A stretch of 64,000 bases of DNA from RYN-111 sp963760125 (lineage in GTDB: Bacteria > Actinomycetota > Actinomycetes > Mycobacteriales > SCTD01). The translations under genes were made by a program, and so were the position numbers. The notes beneath the pieces are model-generated. The model did no database searches, had not been told where the DNA came from, and saw only the letters and a program-made list of their open reading frames with translations. Every line of letters begins with the position of its first letter. The stretch's first letter is position 1. Below are positions 51,244 to 60,027 of this stretch, in pieces. The stretch covers positions 1 through 64,000 of the forward strand of contig CAVXBV010000002.1 of NCBI GenBank assembly GCA_963760125.1, given 5' to 3'.

Positions 51244-52503
51244 TCAGTGGGGCTCGCGCGCGTCGTACGCCACGAAGCGGGGGGCCAGCGCCGCGACCAC
51301 GAGCGTCAGCGCGATGACCAGGACGCCGCCGATCACCACCGCCTCCTGCACGCCGAACCAGCTGGCGAAGCCCCCCGACCGGCCGTCTCCCAGCCGCGGA
51401 CCGCCCGCCACGACCACGATGAAGACACCGCCGAGGCGACCGCGCATTCCGTCCGGCGCAGCGGTCTGCAGGATCGCGGTGCGGAAGACCGCGCTCACCA
51501 TGTCCGCGGCGCCGGCGCCGGCGAGGAACAGCAGCGCCAGCCACAGGGAGCCGGACACCCCGAAACCGATGACGCACGCGCCCCACGCCAGGATCGCCGC
51601 GATCACGGCGAGGCCCTGACGGTGGACCCGGCCGAACCAGCCTCCGAACAGGGCGCCCAGCAGCGCCCCGGCCGGGATCGCGGCGTACATCGCGCCGGCC
51701 GCGCCGGCCCCGCCGCCGTAGACCTGGTCGGCCAGCGGCGCGAACAGCGCCCGCGGCATGCCGAAGACCATCGCGATGATGTCGACGACGAAGGTCAGCA
51801 GCAGCACCTGCCGGGTCCTCAGGAAGCGCAGGCCCTCGATCACGCTGGCGAGTCCCGCCTTCCGGCCACCTCCTTCGGGCGACATCGACGGCAGGGACGC
51901 GACGGCCCACAGCGAGGCCGTGAAGCTCACGGCGTCCAGGCCGTACGCCGCGGGGAAGCCGCTCGCGTAGACCAGGAAGCCCGCAAGCAGCGGGCCACCG
52001 GTCATCCCCAGGTTGAACTCCACCTGGCGCAGCGCGTTGGCCGACGGGAGCAGGTGCGCGGGGAGCAGCCGCGGGACGAACGCCTGCCGGGCGGGCGAGT
52101 CGAGCGCGAACAGCCCGGACTGGACCGCCACCACGAGGTAGAGCAGCCAGATCTGCTCCGAACCGACCACTGCCTGCGCGAGCAGGATCCCGGACAGGAC
52201 GGCTTGGACGGCGGTGGTGGCCAGCACCAGGCGACGCCGGTCCACCGCGTCCGCCACGGCTCCGCCGTACAGGCCGAAGACGATGAGCGGGACGAGACCG
52301 ACGATCCCCACGAGGCCGACCGCCGCAGCGGAGCGCGTCTGGGCGTAGACCTGCAGGGGGACGGCGACCGCGGTCACCTGGGTCCCGACGACGCTGACCG
52401 CGTCCCCGATCAGCAGGTTGCGGAAAGCGCGCGACTCGCGGACCGGGGCGAGGTCGAGGGTGAGCCTGCGGCGCAGGGGGCTCTCCTCGGCGGTCTCGGT
52501 CAC
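51244..52503 (-). CDS. MFS transporter (EntS-like exporter)
   Basis: 419 residues from GTG at 52503, overlapping the pdxH stop (GTGA). About twelve hydrophobic helices and the loop 2-3 motif FGLYGGAVADAVDRRRLVLA mark an MFS exporter of the EntS type. FALDSPARQAFVPRLLPAHL is shared with the second MFS gene (60028-61338: VVDTPTRQAFVSEIVG), so the two are paralogues. The substrate is unknown; related proteins export siderophores or drugs. It is co-transcribed with pdxH. Confidence 0.9.
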   Translation of the reverse strand: MTETAEESPLRRRLTLDLAPVRESRAFRNLLIGDAVSVVGTQVTAVAVPLQVYAQTRSAAAVGLVGIVGLVPLIVFGLYGGAVADAVDRRRLVLATTAVQAVLSGILLAQAVVGSEQIWLLYLVVAVQSGLFALDSPARQAFVPRLLPAHLLPSANALRQVEFNLGMTGGPLLAGFLVYASGFPAAYGLDAVSFTASLWAVASLPSMSPEGGGRKAGLASVIEGLRFLRTRQVLLLTFVVDIIAMVFGMPRALFAPLADQVYGGGAGAAGAMYAAIPAGALLGALFGGWFGRVHRQGLAVIAAILAWGACVIGFGVSGSLWLALLFLAGAGAADMVSAVFRTAILQTAAPDGMRGRLGGVFIVVVAGGPRLGDGRSGGFASWFGVQEAVVIGGVLVIALTLVVAALAPRFVAYDAREPH

Positions 52504-53132
52504 GGAGACAGTCTCTCCACGCGCCACCGGTCGCCGTCACGGACGTACCGCAGCCTGTCGTGCAGCCGAGAGGGTCGACCCTGCCAGAACTCGACGCTCT
52601 CCGGCACGACCCGCAGCCCGCCCCAGAACGCGGGCACCGGCACGTCCTGACCGGCCCACCGGGCCTCGAGGTCGGCGTACCGCGCCTCGAGGGCCTCCCG
52701 CGTGGTCGGTACGGACTGGTGCGAGGCCCAGGCACCGAGCTGGGAACCACGAGGACGCGTCCGGAAGTAGGCCTCGGTCTCGGACGGGTCGACCTGCGCC
52801 ACCGTGCCGAGGACGCAGACCTGGCGCTGCAGCTCGATCCACGGGAACACGAGCGCGACCCGCGGGTCGGCGTCGATCTCCCGAGCCTTGCGGCTGGTGA
52901 GGTTGGTGAACAGGACCAGGCCCCGCTCGTCGAACCCCTTGAGCAGCACGGTCCGGGAGCTCGGCGCCGTGGTCGACAGGACCATGGCGTTCGGCTCGGT
53001 CAGCACGGCAGCCTCGGCGAACCAGCCGGCGAACTGCTCGTGCCACGTCGGCGCGAGGTCCGCCTCGGACAGGCCCCGGGCGCCGTACTCCCGGCGCAGG
53101 GCCGACAGGTCTCCGGGTGGGTGGGGGTGCAC
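52500..53132 (-). CDS. pdxH: Pyridoxamine/pyridoxine 5'-phosphate oxidase
   Basis: 210 residues from GTG at 53132. The FMN enzyme makes pyridoxal 5'-phosphate. N-terminus LSALRREYGARGLSEADL, FMN site AMVLSTTAPSSRTVLLKGFD and LFTNLTSRKAREI, the RPRGSQLGAWASHQS region and the C-terminal WQGRPSRLHDRLRYVRDGD with RWRVERLSP are complete. It is divergent from citrate synthase with 72 bases between, where both promoters must lie. Confidence 0.96.
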   Translation of the reverse strand: MHPHPPGDLSALRREYGARGLSEADLAPTWHEQFAGWFAEAAVLTEPNAMVLSTTAPSSRTVLLKGFDERGLVLFTNLTSRKAREIDADPRVALVFPWIELQRQVCVLGTVAQVDPSETEAYFRTRPRGSQLGAWASHQSVPTTREALEARYADLEARWAGQDVPVPAFWGGLRVVPESVEFWQGRPSRLHDRLRYVRDGDRWRVERLSP

Positions 53133-53204
53133 GGCAGGAGCCTCTCGCACGCCGCGCCGGGCAGCACGGCAGAATGGCCTCACGCCCACGTGAGGAGCAC
53201 CACC

Positions 53205-54314
53205 GTGTCTGACTTCAAGCCCGGTTTGGAAGGCGTCATCGCCTTCGAGTCCGAGATCGCCGAGCCGGACAAGGAGGGCTCCGCGCTCCGCTACCGCGGC
53301 GTCGACATCGAGGACCTCGTCGGCACCGTGAGCTTCGGCAACGTCTGGGGCCTGCTGGTGGACGGCAAATTCAACCCCGGGCTGCCGCCGGCCGAGCCGT
53401 TCCCGCTGCCCGTCCATTCGGGCGACATCCGCGTCGACGTCCAGTCCGCGATCGCCATGCTCGCCCCCGCCTGGGGCCTGCAGCAGATGCTCGACATCGA
53501 CGTCGCGCAGATCCGCGACGACCTGGCCCGGATCTCGGTCATGACGCTGTCGTTCGTCGCGCAGAGCGCCCGTGGGCTCGGCAAGCCGATGATCCCGCAG
53601 AGCGAGGTGGACAAGGCGTCCTCCATCGTCGAGCGCTTCATGATCCGCTGGAAGGGCGACCCCGACCCGGCCCACACCAAGGCCGTCGACGCCTACTTCG
53701 TCAGTGCTGCCGAGCACGGCATGAACGCCTCCACCTTCACCGCGCGGGTGATCGCCTCGACGGGGGCCGACGCTGCCGCGTCGATCTCCGGGGCGATCGG
53801 CGCGCTCTCCGGCCCACTGCACGGGGGGGCGCCGTCGCGCGTGCTGACCATGCTGGACGAGGTCGAGCGCGCGGGTGACCCCCGCACGTACGTCAAGGGC
53901 CTGCTCGACCGGGGCGAGCGGCTCATGGGCTTCGGCCACCGCGTCTACCGCGCCGAAGACCCGCGCGCCCGCGTGCTCCGCCGTACGGCCGCCGAGCTCG
54001 GGTCGCGGCGGTACGAAGTCGCCGACGCGCTGGAGAAGGCGGCGATCGAGGAGCTCACCGAGCGCTACCCGGACCGCGCGCTGCGCACCAACGTGGAGTT
54101 CTGGTCTGCTGTCGTCCTGGACTTCGCCGAGGTCCCGGCCCACATGTTCACCTCGATGTTCACCTGCGCCCGGACCGCGGGGTGGAGCGCCCACATCGTC
54201 GAGCAGAAGAAGCTCAACAAGCTCATCCGCCCGTCGGCGACGTACGTCGGCCCCGCGCCCCGGCCGGTGGCCGACGTCGAGTCCGGGATCCTGCCGGCGG
54301 GGAACCAGGTCTGA
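53205..54314 (+). CDS. Citrate synthase (type II-like, 2-methylcitrate/citrate)
   Basis: 369 residues from GTG at 53205 with GAGGAG upstream. The catalytic triad is visible: His in GPLHGGAPSR, His in MGFGHRVYRAEDPRA and Asp in SAVVLDFAEVP. It condenses acetyl-CoA with oxaloacetate in the TCA cycle; the shorter length and GVIAFESEIAEPDKEGSALR start resemble the actinobacterial CitA group. Its stop overlaps the serC ATG (TGATG). Confidence 0.92.
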   Translation: MSDFKPGLEGVIAFESEIAEPDKEGSALRYRGVDIEDLVGTVSFGNVWGLLVDGKFNPGLPPAEPFPLPVHSGDIRVDVQSAIAMLAPAWGLQQMLDIDVAQIRDDLARISVMTLSFVAQSARGLGKPMIPQSEVDKASSIVERFMIRWKGDPDPAHTKAVDAYFVSAAEHGMNASTFTARVIASTGADAAASISGAIGALSGPLHGGAPSRVLTMLDEVERAGDPRTYVKGLLDRGERLMGFGHRVYRAEDPRARVLRRTAAELGSRRYEVADALEKAAIEELTERYPDRALRTNVEFWSAVVLDFAEVPAHMFTSMFTCARTAGWSAHIVEQKKLNKLIRPSATYVGPAPRPVADVESGILPAGNQV

Positions 54315-55414
54315 TGTCGGTCACGATCCCGGCCGCTCTGCTGCCGGCAGACGGTCGCTTCGGCTCCGGGCCGTCCAAGGTCCGCCCGGCCCAGCTCGAC
54401 GCGCTGCAGGCTCACGCTCGCGTCATGGGCACCTCGCACCGGCAGAAGCCGGTCCGCGAGGTCGTCGGCCGGGTCCGGTCGGGGGTGACGTCGCTGTTCG
54501 ACCTGCCGGACGGGTACGAGGTCGTGCTCGGCAACGGCGGGTCGACCTGCTTCTGGGACATCGCCACGTTCTGCCTGGTGCGCGACCGGGCGCAGTTCCT
54601 CGTGTTCGGGGAGTTCGGCGGCAAGTTCGCCGAAGGCGTTGCTGCCGCTCCCTTCACCGGCACCCCGGACGTCCGCAAAGCTGAGCCGGGAAGTGCACCG
54701 GACTTCCTGCCGTCCGGCGAGTTCGACCTCTACGCGACGCCGCACAACGAGACGTCGACCGGCGTCGCGCGTCCTGTCCGCCGTCCCGCCGGCGAGGGCC
54801 TGCACGTCGTCGACGCCACCTCCGGCGCCGGCGGGCTGCCCGTCGACATCAGCGAGACAGACGTCTACTACTTCGCGCCGCAGAAGTCGTTCGCCTCCGA
54901 CGGTGGCCTGTGGCTCGCGGTCATGTCGCCGGCCGCGATCGAACGAGTCGGGCAGCTGCGCGACCGCTGGGTCCCGCCCTTCCTGGACCTGCAGACCGCC
55001 ATCGACAACAGCCGCCTCGACCAGACGTACAACACCCCCGCGGTCGCGACGCTGCTCATGCTGGCCGACCAGGTCGAGTGGATGAACAGCCAGGGCGGCC
55101 TCGACTGGTGCGTCTCCCGCACGGCCGACTCCTCCCAGCGGCTCTACACGTGGGCGGAGAAGACGCCCTTCACGACGCCGTTCGTCACCGACGAGCGCCT
55201 GCGCTCGCAGGTGGTCGGCACCATCGACTTCACCGACGACGTCGACGCGTCCGAGGTCGCGAAGGTGCTGCGCGCTCATGGCGTCGTGGACGTCGAGCCG
55301 TACCGCAAGCTCGGCCGCAACCAGCTCCGCGTGGCGATGTTCCCGGCAGTCGAGCCGGCGGACGTCGAGGCGCTCACCGCGTGCATCGACCACGTCGTCG
55401 GGGCCTTGTCCTGA
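54314..55414 (+). CDS. serC: Phosphoserine aminotransferase
   Basis: 366 residues, ATG overlapping the citrate synthase stop. It converts 3-phosphohydroxypyruvate to phosphoserine in serine synthesis. The substrate region RFGSGPSKVRPAQL, VMGTSHRQKPV and the PLP-lysine in YFAPQKSFASDGG (about residue 192) mark the actinobacterial SerC group. TYNTPAVATLLMLADQVEWM and KLGRNQLRVAMFP are also typical. A small membrane protein follows at its end. Confidence 0.95.
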   Translation: MSVTIPAALLPADGRFGSGPSKVRPAQLDALQAHARVMGTSHRQKPVREVVGRVRSGVTSLFDLPDGYEVVLGNGGSTCFWDIATFCLVRDRAQFLVFGEFGGKFAEGVAAAPFTGTPDVRKAEPGSAPDFLPSGEFDLYATPHNETSTGVARPVRRPAGEGLHVVDATSGAGGLPVDISETDVYYFAPQKSFASDGGLWLAVMSPAAIERVGQLRDRWVPPFLDLQTAIDNSRLDQTYNTPAVATLLMLADQVEWMNSQGGLDWCVSRTADSSQRLYTWAEKTPFTTPFVTDERLRSQVVGTIDFTDDVDASEVAKVLRAHGVVDVEPYRKLGRNQLRVAMFPAVEPADVEALTACIDHVVGALS

Positions 55415-55443
55415 CGGCTCCGGACCGCCTCCCGCAGGCGTGG

Positions 55444-55656
55444 GTGCCACGGGTCGTCAACGCCTCGCTGGCGGTGTTCTTCCTGCTGTTCCTCGTGCCG
55501 CTGTTCACCCACCTCAGCGACGTCACCACCGTCGCGAGGGTGCTGCTGGTGCTGCTGGCGGTCCCGTTTGTCCTGCTCACCGTGCTGTGCCTGATGTCGG
55601 CGCTGCGACCGGGCTCGGTCGGTCGGCTCGCCGGACGCGCGCGTCCTCGCCGCTAG
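55444..55656 (+). CDS. Small two-helix membrane protein
   Basis: 70 residues from GTG at 55444; a CTG at 55411 overlapping the serC stop (CTGA) is an alternative start giving 81 residues. Two hydrophobic helices, VVNASLAVFFLLFLVPLF and VLLVLLAVPFVLLTVLCLMS, are separated by a short polar loop (THLSDVTTVAR). The tail is basic (GRLAGRARPRR). The stop shares TAG with the convergent glycosyltransferase stop. The function is unknown. Confidence 0.55.
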   Translation: MPRVVNASLAVFFLLFLVPLFTHLSDVTTVARVLLVLLAVPFVLLTVLCLMSALRPGSVGRLAGRARPRR

Positions 55657-56792
55657 ACGCGACCGGCGAGCAGATCAGCCACCTGCTCGGGGGAGGGCAT
55701 CCGCGCGATGTGGTCCCGCACGGCTTCGCTGGCCCGGCGGTGGCTCTCGCCCGCCAGGAGCGCGTCGACCGCCGCCCCGACGGACTCCGCCGTCGTCTCC
55801 GTCGGCAGCAGGCTGATCCCCGCCCCGCTGGCGGTCGCGGCGGCCGCGTTGCGGAACTGGTCGGCCATCTGAGGCAGGCACAACTGAGGCAGGCCGTGCG
55901 CGAGAGCGCCGAGGAAGGTCCCCGATCCTGCGTGGGACACGACGAGCGAGGCCTGCGGCAGCACCTCGGTCTGCGGTACCCACCGCGCCACCGTCACCGA
56001 GCTCGGCTGCGGACCGAGGGCGTCGGGCGCCACGTCGGCACCGACCGTCACGAGCACGCGGACCGGTCGGGTGTGGAGCGCGGCCAAGACCTGGCGAAGC
56101 ACGGCCGCCTCGTTCACGACGCTGCCGAGGGTGAGGTAGACGAGCGGGCCGTCCCCCGGGGGCACCGGGACCGGACCGCCGACCTCCCCGCCGTACGGCA
56201 CGGGGCGAAGCGGTTGAGCACCGACCGGTGGCGGGACCTGCTGAACGGTAGGCGGGCACAGGTCGAGGTAGCCGCCGGCGACGTGCCCGGCGAGCTCGGG
56301 CGCCTCGAGCCCGTGCTCCGCCCAGACGTGCGCGACCTGCTCCCCCGCGCCGGTCAGGTGGCCCGCCGGGATGCCGCCGCCCCAGGAGTGCGTCACGACA
56401 GGTACGTCGAGCAGGCTGGCCACCAGGGCTGCCGCGAGCTCGGCCGGCTCGTGGACCATCAGGTCCGGCCGCCACTCCCTGCCCAGGGGCAGCAGGTCGC
56501 GCGTCATCACCGGCATCGCCCAGCCGCCGAACATGGTCGGGAACGCGACGTCCGCCCGCTCCGGCCCGGGGAGGGCCGCCGTCGCCTCCTGCAGCCGCAC
56601 TCTGATCTGCTGGACCTCGACCAGATCGAACCCGCACTGCCTGGCCGTCAGCCCCGCTGCCTCGACCCGCCCGCACGCCGGTTCGGGAGCCGCCCACAGC
56701 ACGTCGTGACCGGCGGCGGCGAAGGCCCGCGCGAGGGGAACCATCGGGAAGACGTGACCCGCTCCCCACGTGGACGAGAACAAGATCCGCAC
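55653..56792 (-). CDS. GT-B glycosyltransferase (GT1/MGT family)
   Basis: 379 residues. The N-terminus ILFSSTWGAGHVFPMVPLAR is the acceptor-side start seen in macrolide and glycolipid glycosyltransferases. The C-terminal donor site reads VARWVPQTEVLPQASLVVSH then AGSGTFLGALAHGLPQLCLP and QMADQFRNA. It probably transfers a sugar from a nucleotide donor to a lipid or small-molecule acceptor. It stands alone, convergent with serC and divergent from an aldo/keto reductase. Confidence 0.9.
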   Translation of the reverse strand: MRILFSSTWGAGHVFPMVPLARAFAAAGHDVLWAAPEPACGRVEAAGLTARQCGFDLVEVQQIRVRLQEATAALPGPERADVAFPTMFGGWAMPVMTRDLLPLGREWRPDLMVHEPAELAAALVASLLDVPVVTHSWGGGIPAGHLTGAGEQVAHVWAEHGLEAPELAGHVAGGYLDLCPPTVQQVPPPVGAQPLRPVPYGGEVGGPVPVPPGDGPLVYLTLGSVVNEAAVLRQVLAALHTRPVRVLVTVGADVAPDALGPQPSSVTVARWVPQTEVLPQASLVVSHAGSGTFLGALAHGLPQLCLPQMADQFRNAAAATASGAGISLLPTETTAESVGAAVDALLAGESHRRASEAVRDHIARMPSPEQVADLLAGRV

Positions 56793-56849
56793 GACATCCC
56801 CCCAGGCTCAGCCCCAGTCCACCACGACGGACTGCTGTAGACAGGCGGC

Positions 56850-57821
56850 ATGGACTATCGCCACCTCGGACGCACCGGCCTGCGGGTCAGCCCCCTCTGT
56901 CTCGGAACGATGAACTTCGGTCCGCAGACCAGCGAGCCGGACAGTCACGCCGTCATGGATGCCGCCCACGAGGCGGGGATCAACTTCTTCGACACCGCGA
57001 ACGTCTACGGCTGGGAGACCGGCGAGGGCATCACCGAGAAGATCGTCGGGACCTGGTTCGCGCAGGGCGGCGGGCGTCGCGAGAAGACCGTCATCGCCAC
57101 CAAGCTGTACGGCGGGATGGGGGACTGGCCCAACCAGACGTTCCTGTCGGCGCTGGCGATCCGCCAGCAGTGCGAGGCGTCGCTGAAGCGCATGCAGACC
57201 GACTACATCGACGTCTACCAGATGCATCACATCGACCGGAACGCCCCGTGGGACGAGCTGTGGGAGGCGTTCGACGTCCTGAAGACGCAGGGCAAGATCC
57301 TGTATGTCGGTTCCTCGAACTTCCCGGGCTGGGGCATCGCCCAGGCCAACGAGCAGGCAGCCAAGCGCCACTCGGTCGGCCTCGTGTCGGAGCAGAGCTA
57401 CTACAACCTCATGGCCCGCACCGTCGAGCTCGAGGTCGTCCCGGCGTGCGAGGCGTACGGCCTGGGGCTGATCCCCTGGTCGCCGCTCAACCGCGGCGTG
57501 CTGGGCGGCATTCTGCGCAAGCAGGAGAAGGGCCGCAGCGCGGACGCCAACGTGCAGAAGATGCTCGAGGACAACCGGCCCGCGATCGAGGCGTGGGAGG
57601 CGTTCTGCGATGACCTCGGCCACGAGCCGGCCGCGGTCGGGCTCGCCTGGCTGCTGCACCAGAAGGTCGTCACGGCTCCGATCATCGGACCACGTACGGC
57701 GGACCAGCTCGCCTCGTCGCTGACCGCGCTGGACATCACGCTGGACGCCGCGGCGCTTGCTCGGCTCGACGAGATCTTCCCGGGTCCGGGGGGACCAGCC
57801 CCCGAGGCGTACGCCTGGTAG
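56850..57821 (+). CDS. Aldo/keto reductase
   Basis: 323 residues. The TIM-barrel NADPH reductase shows VSPLCLGTMNFG, the catalytic Asp and Tyr in INFFDTANVYGW, Lys in VIATKLYGG and His in DVYQMHHIDRN. The C-terminal cofactor region PIIGPRTADQLASSLTAL is typical of YajO/Tas-like members. It reduces carbonyls; the substrate is unknown. A stem of CCCTCA/TGAGGG about 110 bases after its stop may end the transcript. Confidence 0.93.
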   Translation: MDYRHLGRTGLRVSPLCLGTMNFGPQTSEPDSHAVMDAAHEAGINFFDTANVYGWETGEGITEKIVGTWFAQGGGRREKTVIATKLYGGMGDWPNQTFLSALAIRQQCEASLKRMQTDYIDVYQMHHIDRNAPWDELWEAFDVLKTQGKILYVGSSNFPGWGIAQANEQAAKRHSVGLVSEQSYYNLMARTVELEVVPACEAYGLGLIPWSPLNRGVLGGILRKQEKGRSADANVQKMLEDNRPAIEAWEAFCDDLGHEPAAVGLAWLLHQKVVTAPIIGPRTADQLASSLTALDITLDAAALARLDEIFPGPGGPAPEAYAW

Positions 57822-57929
57822 CCGGCCACGCCCCATGAGTCCCGCGCTGCGCCCCAAGCCGATTCCCTCCACGAGGGCCGGTGGCCCGTCCCCTGACAGC
57901 GGAGTCTGTCGTGGGAGGTCTGTCCATGG

Positions 57930-57944
57930 CCCTCATGGTGAGGG
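57930..57944 (+). terminator. Weak candidate terminator after the aldo/keto reductase
   Basis: CCCTCA-TGG-TGAGGG forms a 6-bp stem with a 3-base loop, 109 bases after the reductase stop and without a U-run. The intergenic region 57822-58073 holds no gene that I can support. It also contains GACAG/CTGTC (57895-57910), another small stem. Confidence 0.25.
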
Positions 57945-58073
57945 CTCATGCAAGGAGCGACCAGGAACCGGCCAGGCTCGCCGCCCGCACAGGCAGCCGC
58001 TGCACACGTTCGCGACCGGGGCTGTGCACTCAGCTGCTAGCCCCAAAACCTTATGCACAGCAGGCGAAAGCGC

Positions 58074-58102
58074 TTGACATTAAGATCGAACACAGATACG
58101 GT
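58074..58102 (+). promoter_or_regulatory. Promoter of the second DUF222/HNH gene
   Basis: TTGACA (58074-58079) and TACGGT (58097-58102) are separated by 17 bases, a consensus -35 and an acceptable actinobacterial -10. A strong AGGAGG at 58111-58116 stands 8 bases before the ATG at 58125. The local sequence is noticeably A/T-rich compared with its surroundings. Transcription would start near 58109, leaving a very short leader. Confidence 0.65.
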
Positions 58103-58124
58103 CTTGGGTAAGGAGGTGGCCCTG

Positions 58125-59918
58125 ATGGACGCGTACGACGCCCTGCTGGCCACCTCCGCCGCGCCGGAGTGGCTCGACGGGCTGGAGTGCCAGGCCCCGT
58201 CGGTCATCCCCTCCTGGCTCCTCGAGCTCGAAGCGCAGAAGCACTTCGACTGCCCGTGCTGCGACCCGGCTGACCCGGCTGACCTTGCGGTTCCCGAGGT
58301 GCCCTGGTCGGCTCCTGGCGTGACGGGGCTGGGTCCGGTCGAGGCCGGGCCCCTGCCTCCTCCGAGCCCGGTGGTCGCGGACCTGCTGCGCGCGGTCCAG
58401 CGGGTCGTCGCCGTGCGGCCGGCGCAGGTCGACGCGGCCCAGGCCCTGTCCGATGCGCAAGCGCTGCTGCAGGCCGAGCAGCAGCTGCGGGTGCACGACC
58501 TGACCCGCCTGGCCGATGTCCACGCCCGCGGCCTGACCGAGCTCGTCGGCGCACGGAGCGTCAAGGCATGGGTGCGGGAGCACCGCCCCGACGGCGACCC
58601 CGGTGACGCTCAGCTCGCCCACCGGCTGCGCACCTACCCGGTCCTGAACACCGCCGTGCAGGACGGGCGCGTCAGCCTGACCGCGGCCCGCAAGACCGCG
58701 GGGGCGCTGCGGCAGTGCGGTCCGCACCTGGACCGGGCCGACGGGCTCATCGACGGCCTGCCAGGCGACCTGGTGCTGAACGCCGTCGTGGGGAACGTCG
58801 CCGCGCTGGTCTGCCGCGAGCTGCAGGGCCTGCACGACACCGACCCGCGCCTGCAGCTCATCATCGACCGAGCACAGTCGCTCCTGGCGCTGGAGGGCTC
58901 GCAGGCCGACCGGCTCGAACAGGCGCTGCTGTGGCTCGCCGAGACCATCGCGCCCCGAGCCCTCACGGGGGCGTTGGACGAGATCGTCGTCGCGGTCCTC
59001 CCGAGCCTGCTGGAAGACCGCGCCGAGAAGGGCCACGAACGCCGCGGACTCTCCCTCTCCGAGCTGCCTGACGGGCAGGGCTGGCACCTGTGCGGCGACC
59101 TGGACCTCGAGTGCGGCGAACGCCTCTGGACCATCCTGCGCGCCGCCGCCGCCCACGACACCCGCAACCCCGACGACACCGCAGCGTGGGCCGACGCCCG
59201 CGAGCACGGGGCGACCGAGCCCGAGGACGTGTGGGGGCCCCTGGGGGCTCGGCTCGACACCGACGGGGTCCTGCCCCACGGACTCCCGCGCGGCCGCAGG
59301 AAGCGCCTGCACGACGCGTTCTCGAACGCCCTCGAGCGCTACCTCGCCGCCGGCCTCGGCGGGCTGGTCAGCAAGACCCCCGTCCAGATCCACGTGACGA
59401 TCCCCGAAGCCACGATCACCGGAACCGGAACCGGAACCGGAACGGGAAAGGGAACGGGGGTCGGACGCGACAACAGCCGCAGACCCGGGGCGCCACCACC
59501 CCGCGGTGACAGCGGACGACTCCTGCCCCGCAGCCTGGTCCGGCGCTGGTGGTGCGACAGCACCGTCACCAGCACCGTCCTGAGCCTCGGCGGCAAAGCC
59601 CTCCGCACCGTCCACTCCCAACGCACCCTCACCGCCGACGAACGACGGGCCCTCGACCTCGAAGGCGGCAGCAGGTGCGCCGGCGACGGCTGCTGCCCCG
59701 GCACCCCCGACCCCCTGACCGTCCTCCGCCCCCACCACATCCTGGGCTACGCCGAAGACCAGATCACCAGCCTCGAGCAGACCCTCAACGTCTGCGACAC
59801 CCTCCACCACGACCTCCACACCGGCAAACGCACCGTGAAGCTCCGCGACGGCCGCTGGCTCAACGAGAACGGCCTCGTCACCCACCCCACCTGGCACGAC
59901 CAGAACCCACCGTTTTGA
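58125..59918 (+). CDS. DUF222/HNH endonuclease family protein
   Basis: 597 residues from ATG at 58125, chosen for its AGGAGG. An N-terminal acidic region precedes DUF222 at about residues 90-400 (ARGLTELVGARSVKAWVREH; YPVLNTAVQDGRVSLTAARK). A linker carries a Thr-Gly dipeptide run near residues 430-445 (GTGTGTGKGTG) encoded by GGAACC hexamers. The HNH module has a CxxxxC pair (SRCAGDGCCPG), then PHHILGYAEDQITSLEQTLN and HHDLHTGKRTVKLRDG. Nuclease function is expected from the family; its role (mobility, defence or repair) is not established. A paralogue lies at the left edge. Confidence 0.92.
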   Translation: MDAYDALLATSAAPEWLDGLECQAPSVIPSWLLELEAQKHFDCPCCDPADPADLAVPEVPWSAPGVTGLGPVEAGPLPPPSPVVADLLRAVQRVVAVRPAQVDAAQALSDAQALLQAEQQLRVHDLTRLADVHARGLTELVGARSVKAWVREHRPDGDPGDAQLAHRLRTYPVLNTAVQDGRVSLTAARKTAGALRQCGPHLDRADGLIDGLPGDLVLNAVVGNVAALVCRELQGLHDTDPRLQLIIDRAQSLLALEGSQADRLEQALLWLAETIAPRALTGALDEIVVAVLPSLLEDRAEKGHERRGLSLSELPDGQGWHLCGDLDLECGERLWTILRAAAAHDTRNPDDTAAWADAREHGATEPEDVWGPLGARLDTDGVLPHGLPRGRRKRLHDAFSNALERYLAAGLGGLVSKTPVQIHVTIPEATITGTGTGTGTGKGTGVGRDNSRRPGAPPPRGDSGRLLPRSLVRRWWCDSTVTSTVLSLGGKALRTVHSQRTLTADERRALDLEGGSRCAGDGCCPGTPDPLTVLRPHHILGYAEDQITSLEQTLNVCDTLHHDLHTGKRTVKLRDGRWLNENGLVTHPTWHDQNPPF

Positions 59919-60027
59919 TCTGAGCGCCCGTCGTGGCTGCTCGTCGTCGCCCGAAGCACGGTGGCGAACCAGACGCTCGACCTCCCTGCGTGCGTTGATG
60001 CACGACGTGATGACCCGCCTGCCGAGC

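Noticed and set aside
48653..51619. Plus-strand open frame of nearly 1000 codons
   Set aside because: It runs antisense to the repeat surface protein and through the thioesterase-like gene in another frame, with low-complexity Gly/Arg/Asp composition and no domain.
59418..59458. Short GGAACC repeats resembling a repeat array
   Set aside because: They are contiguous hexamers read in phase as Gly-Thr within the DUF222/HNH coding region; no spacers exist, so this is not a CRISPR.
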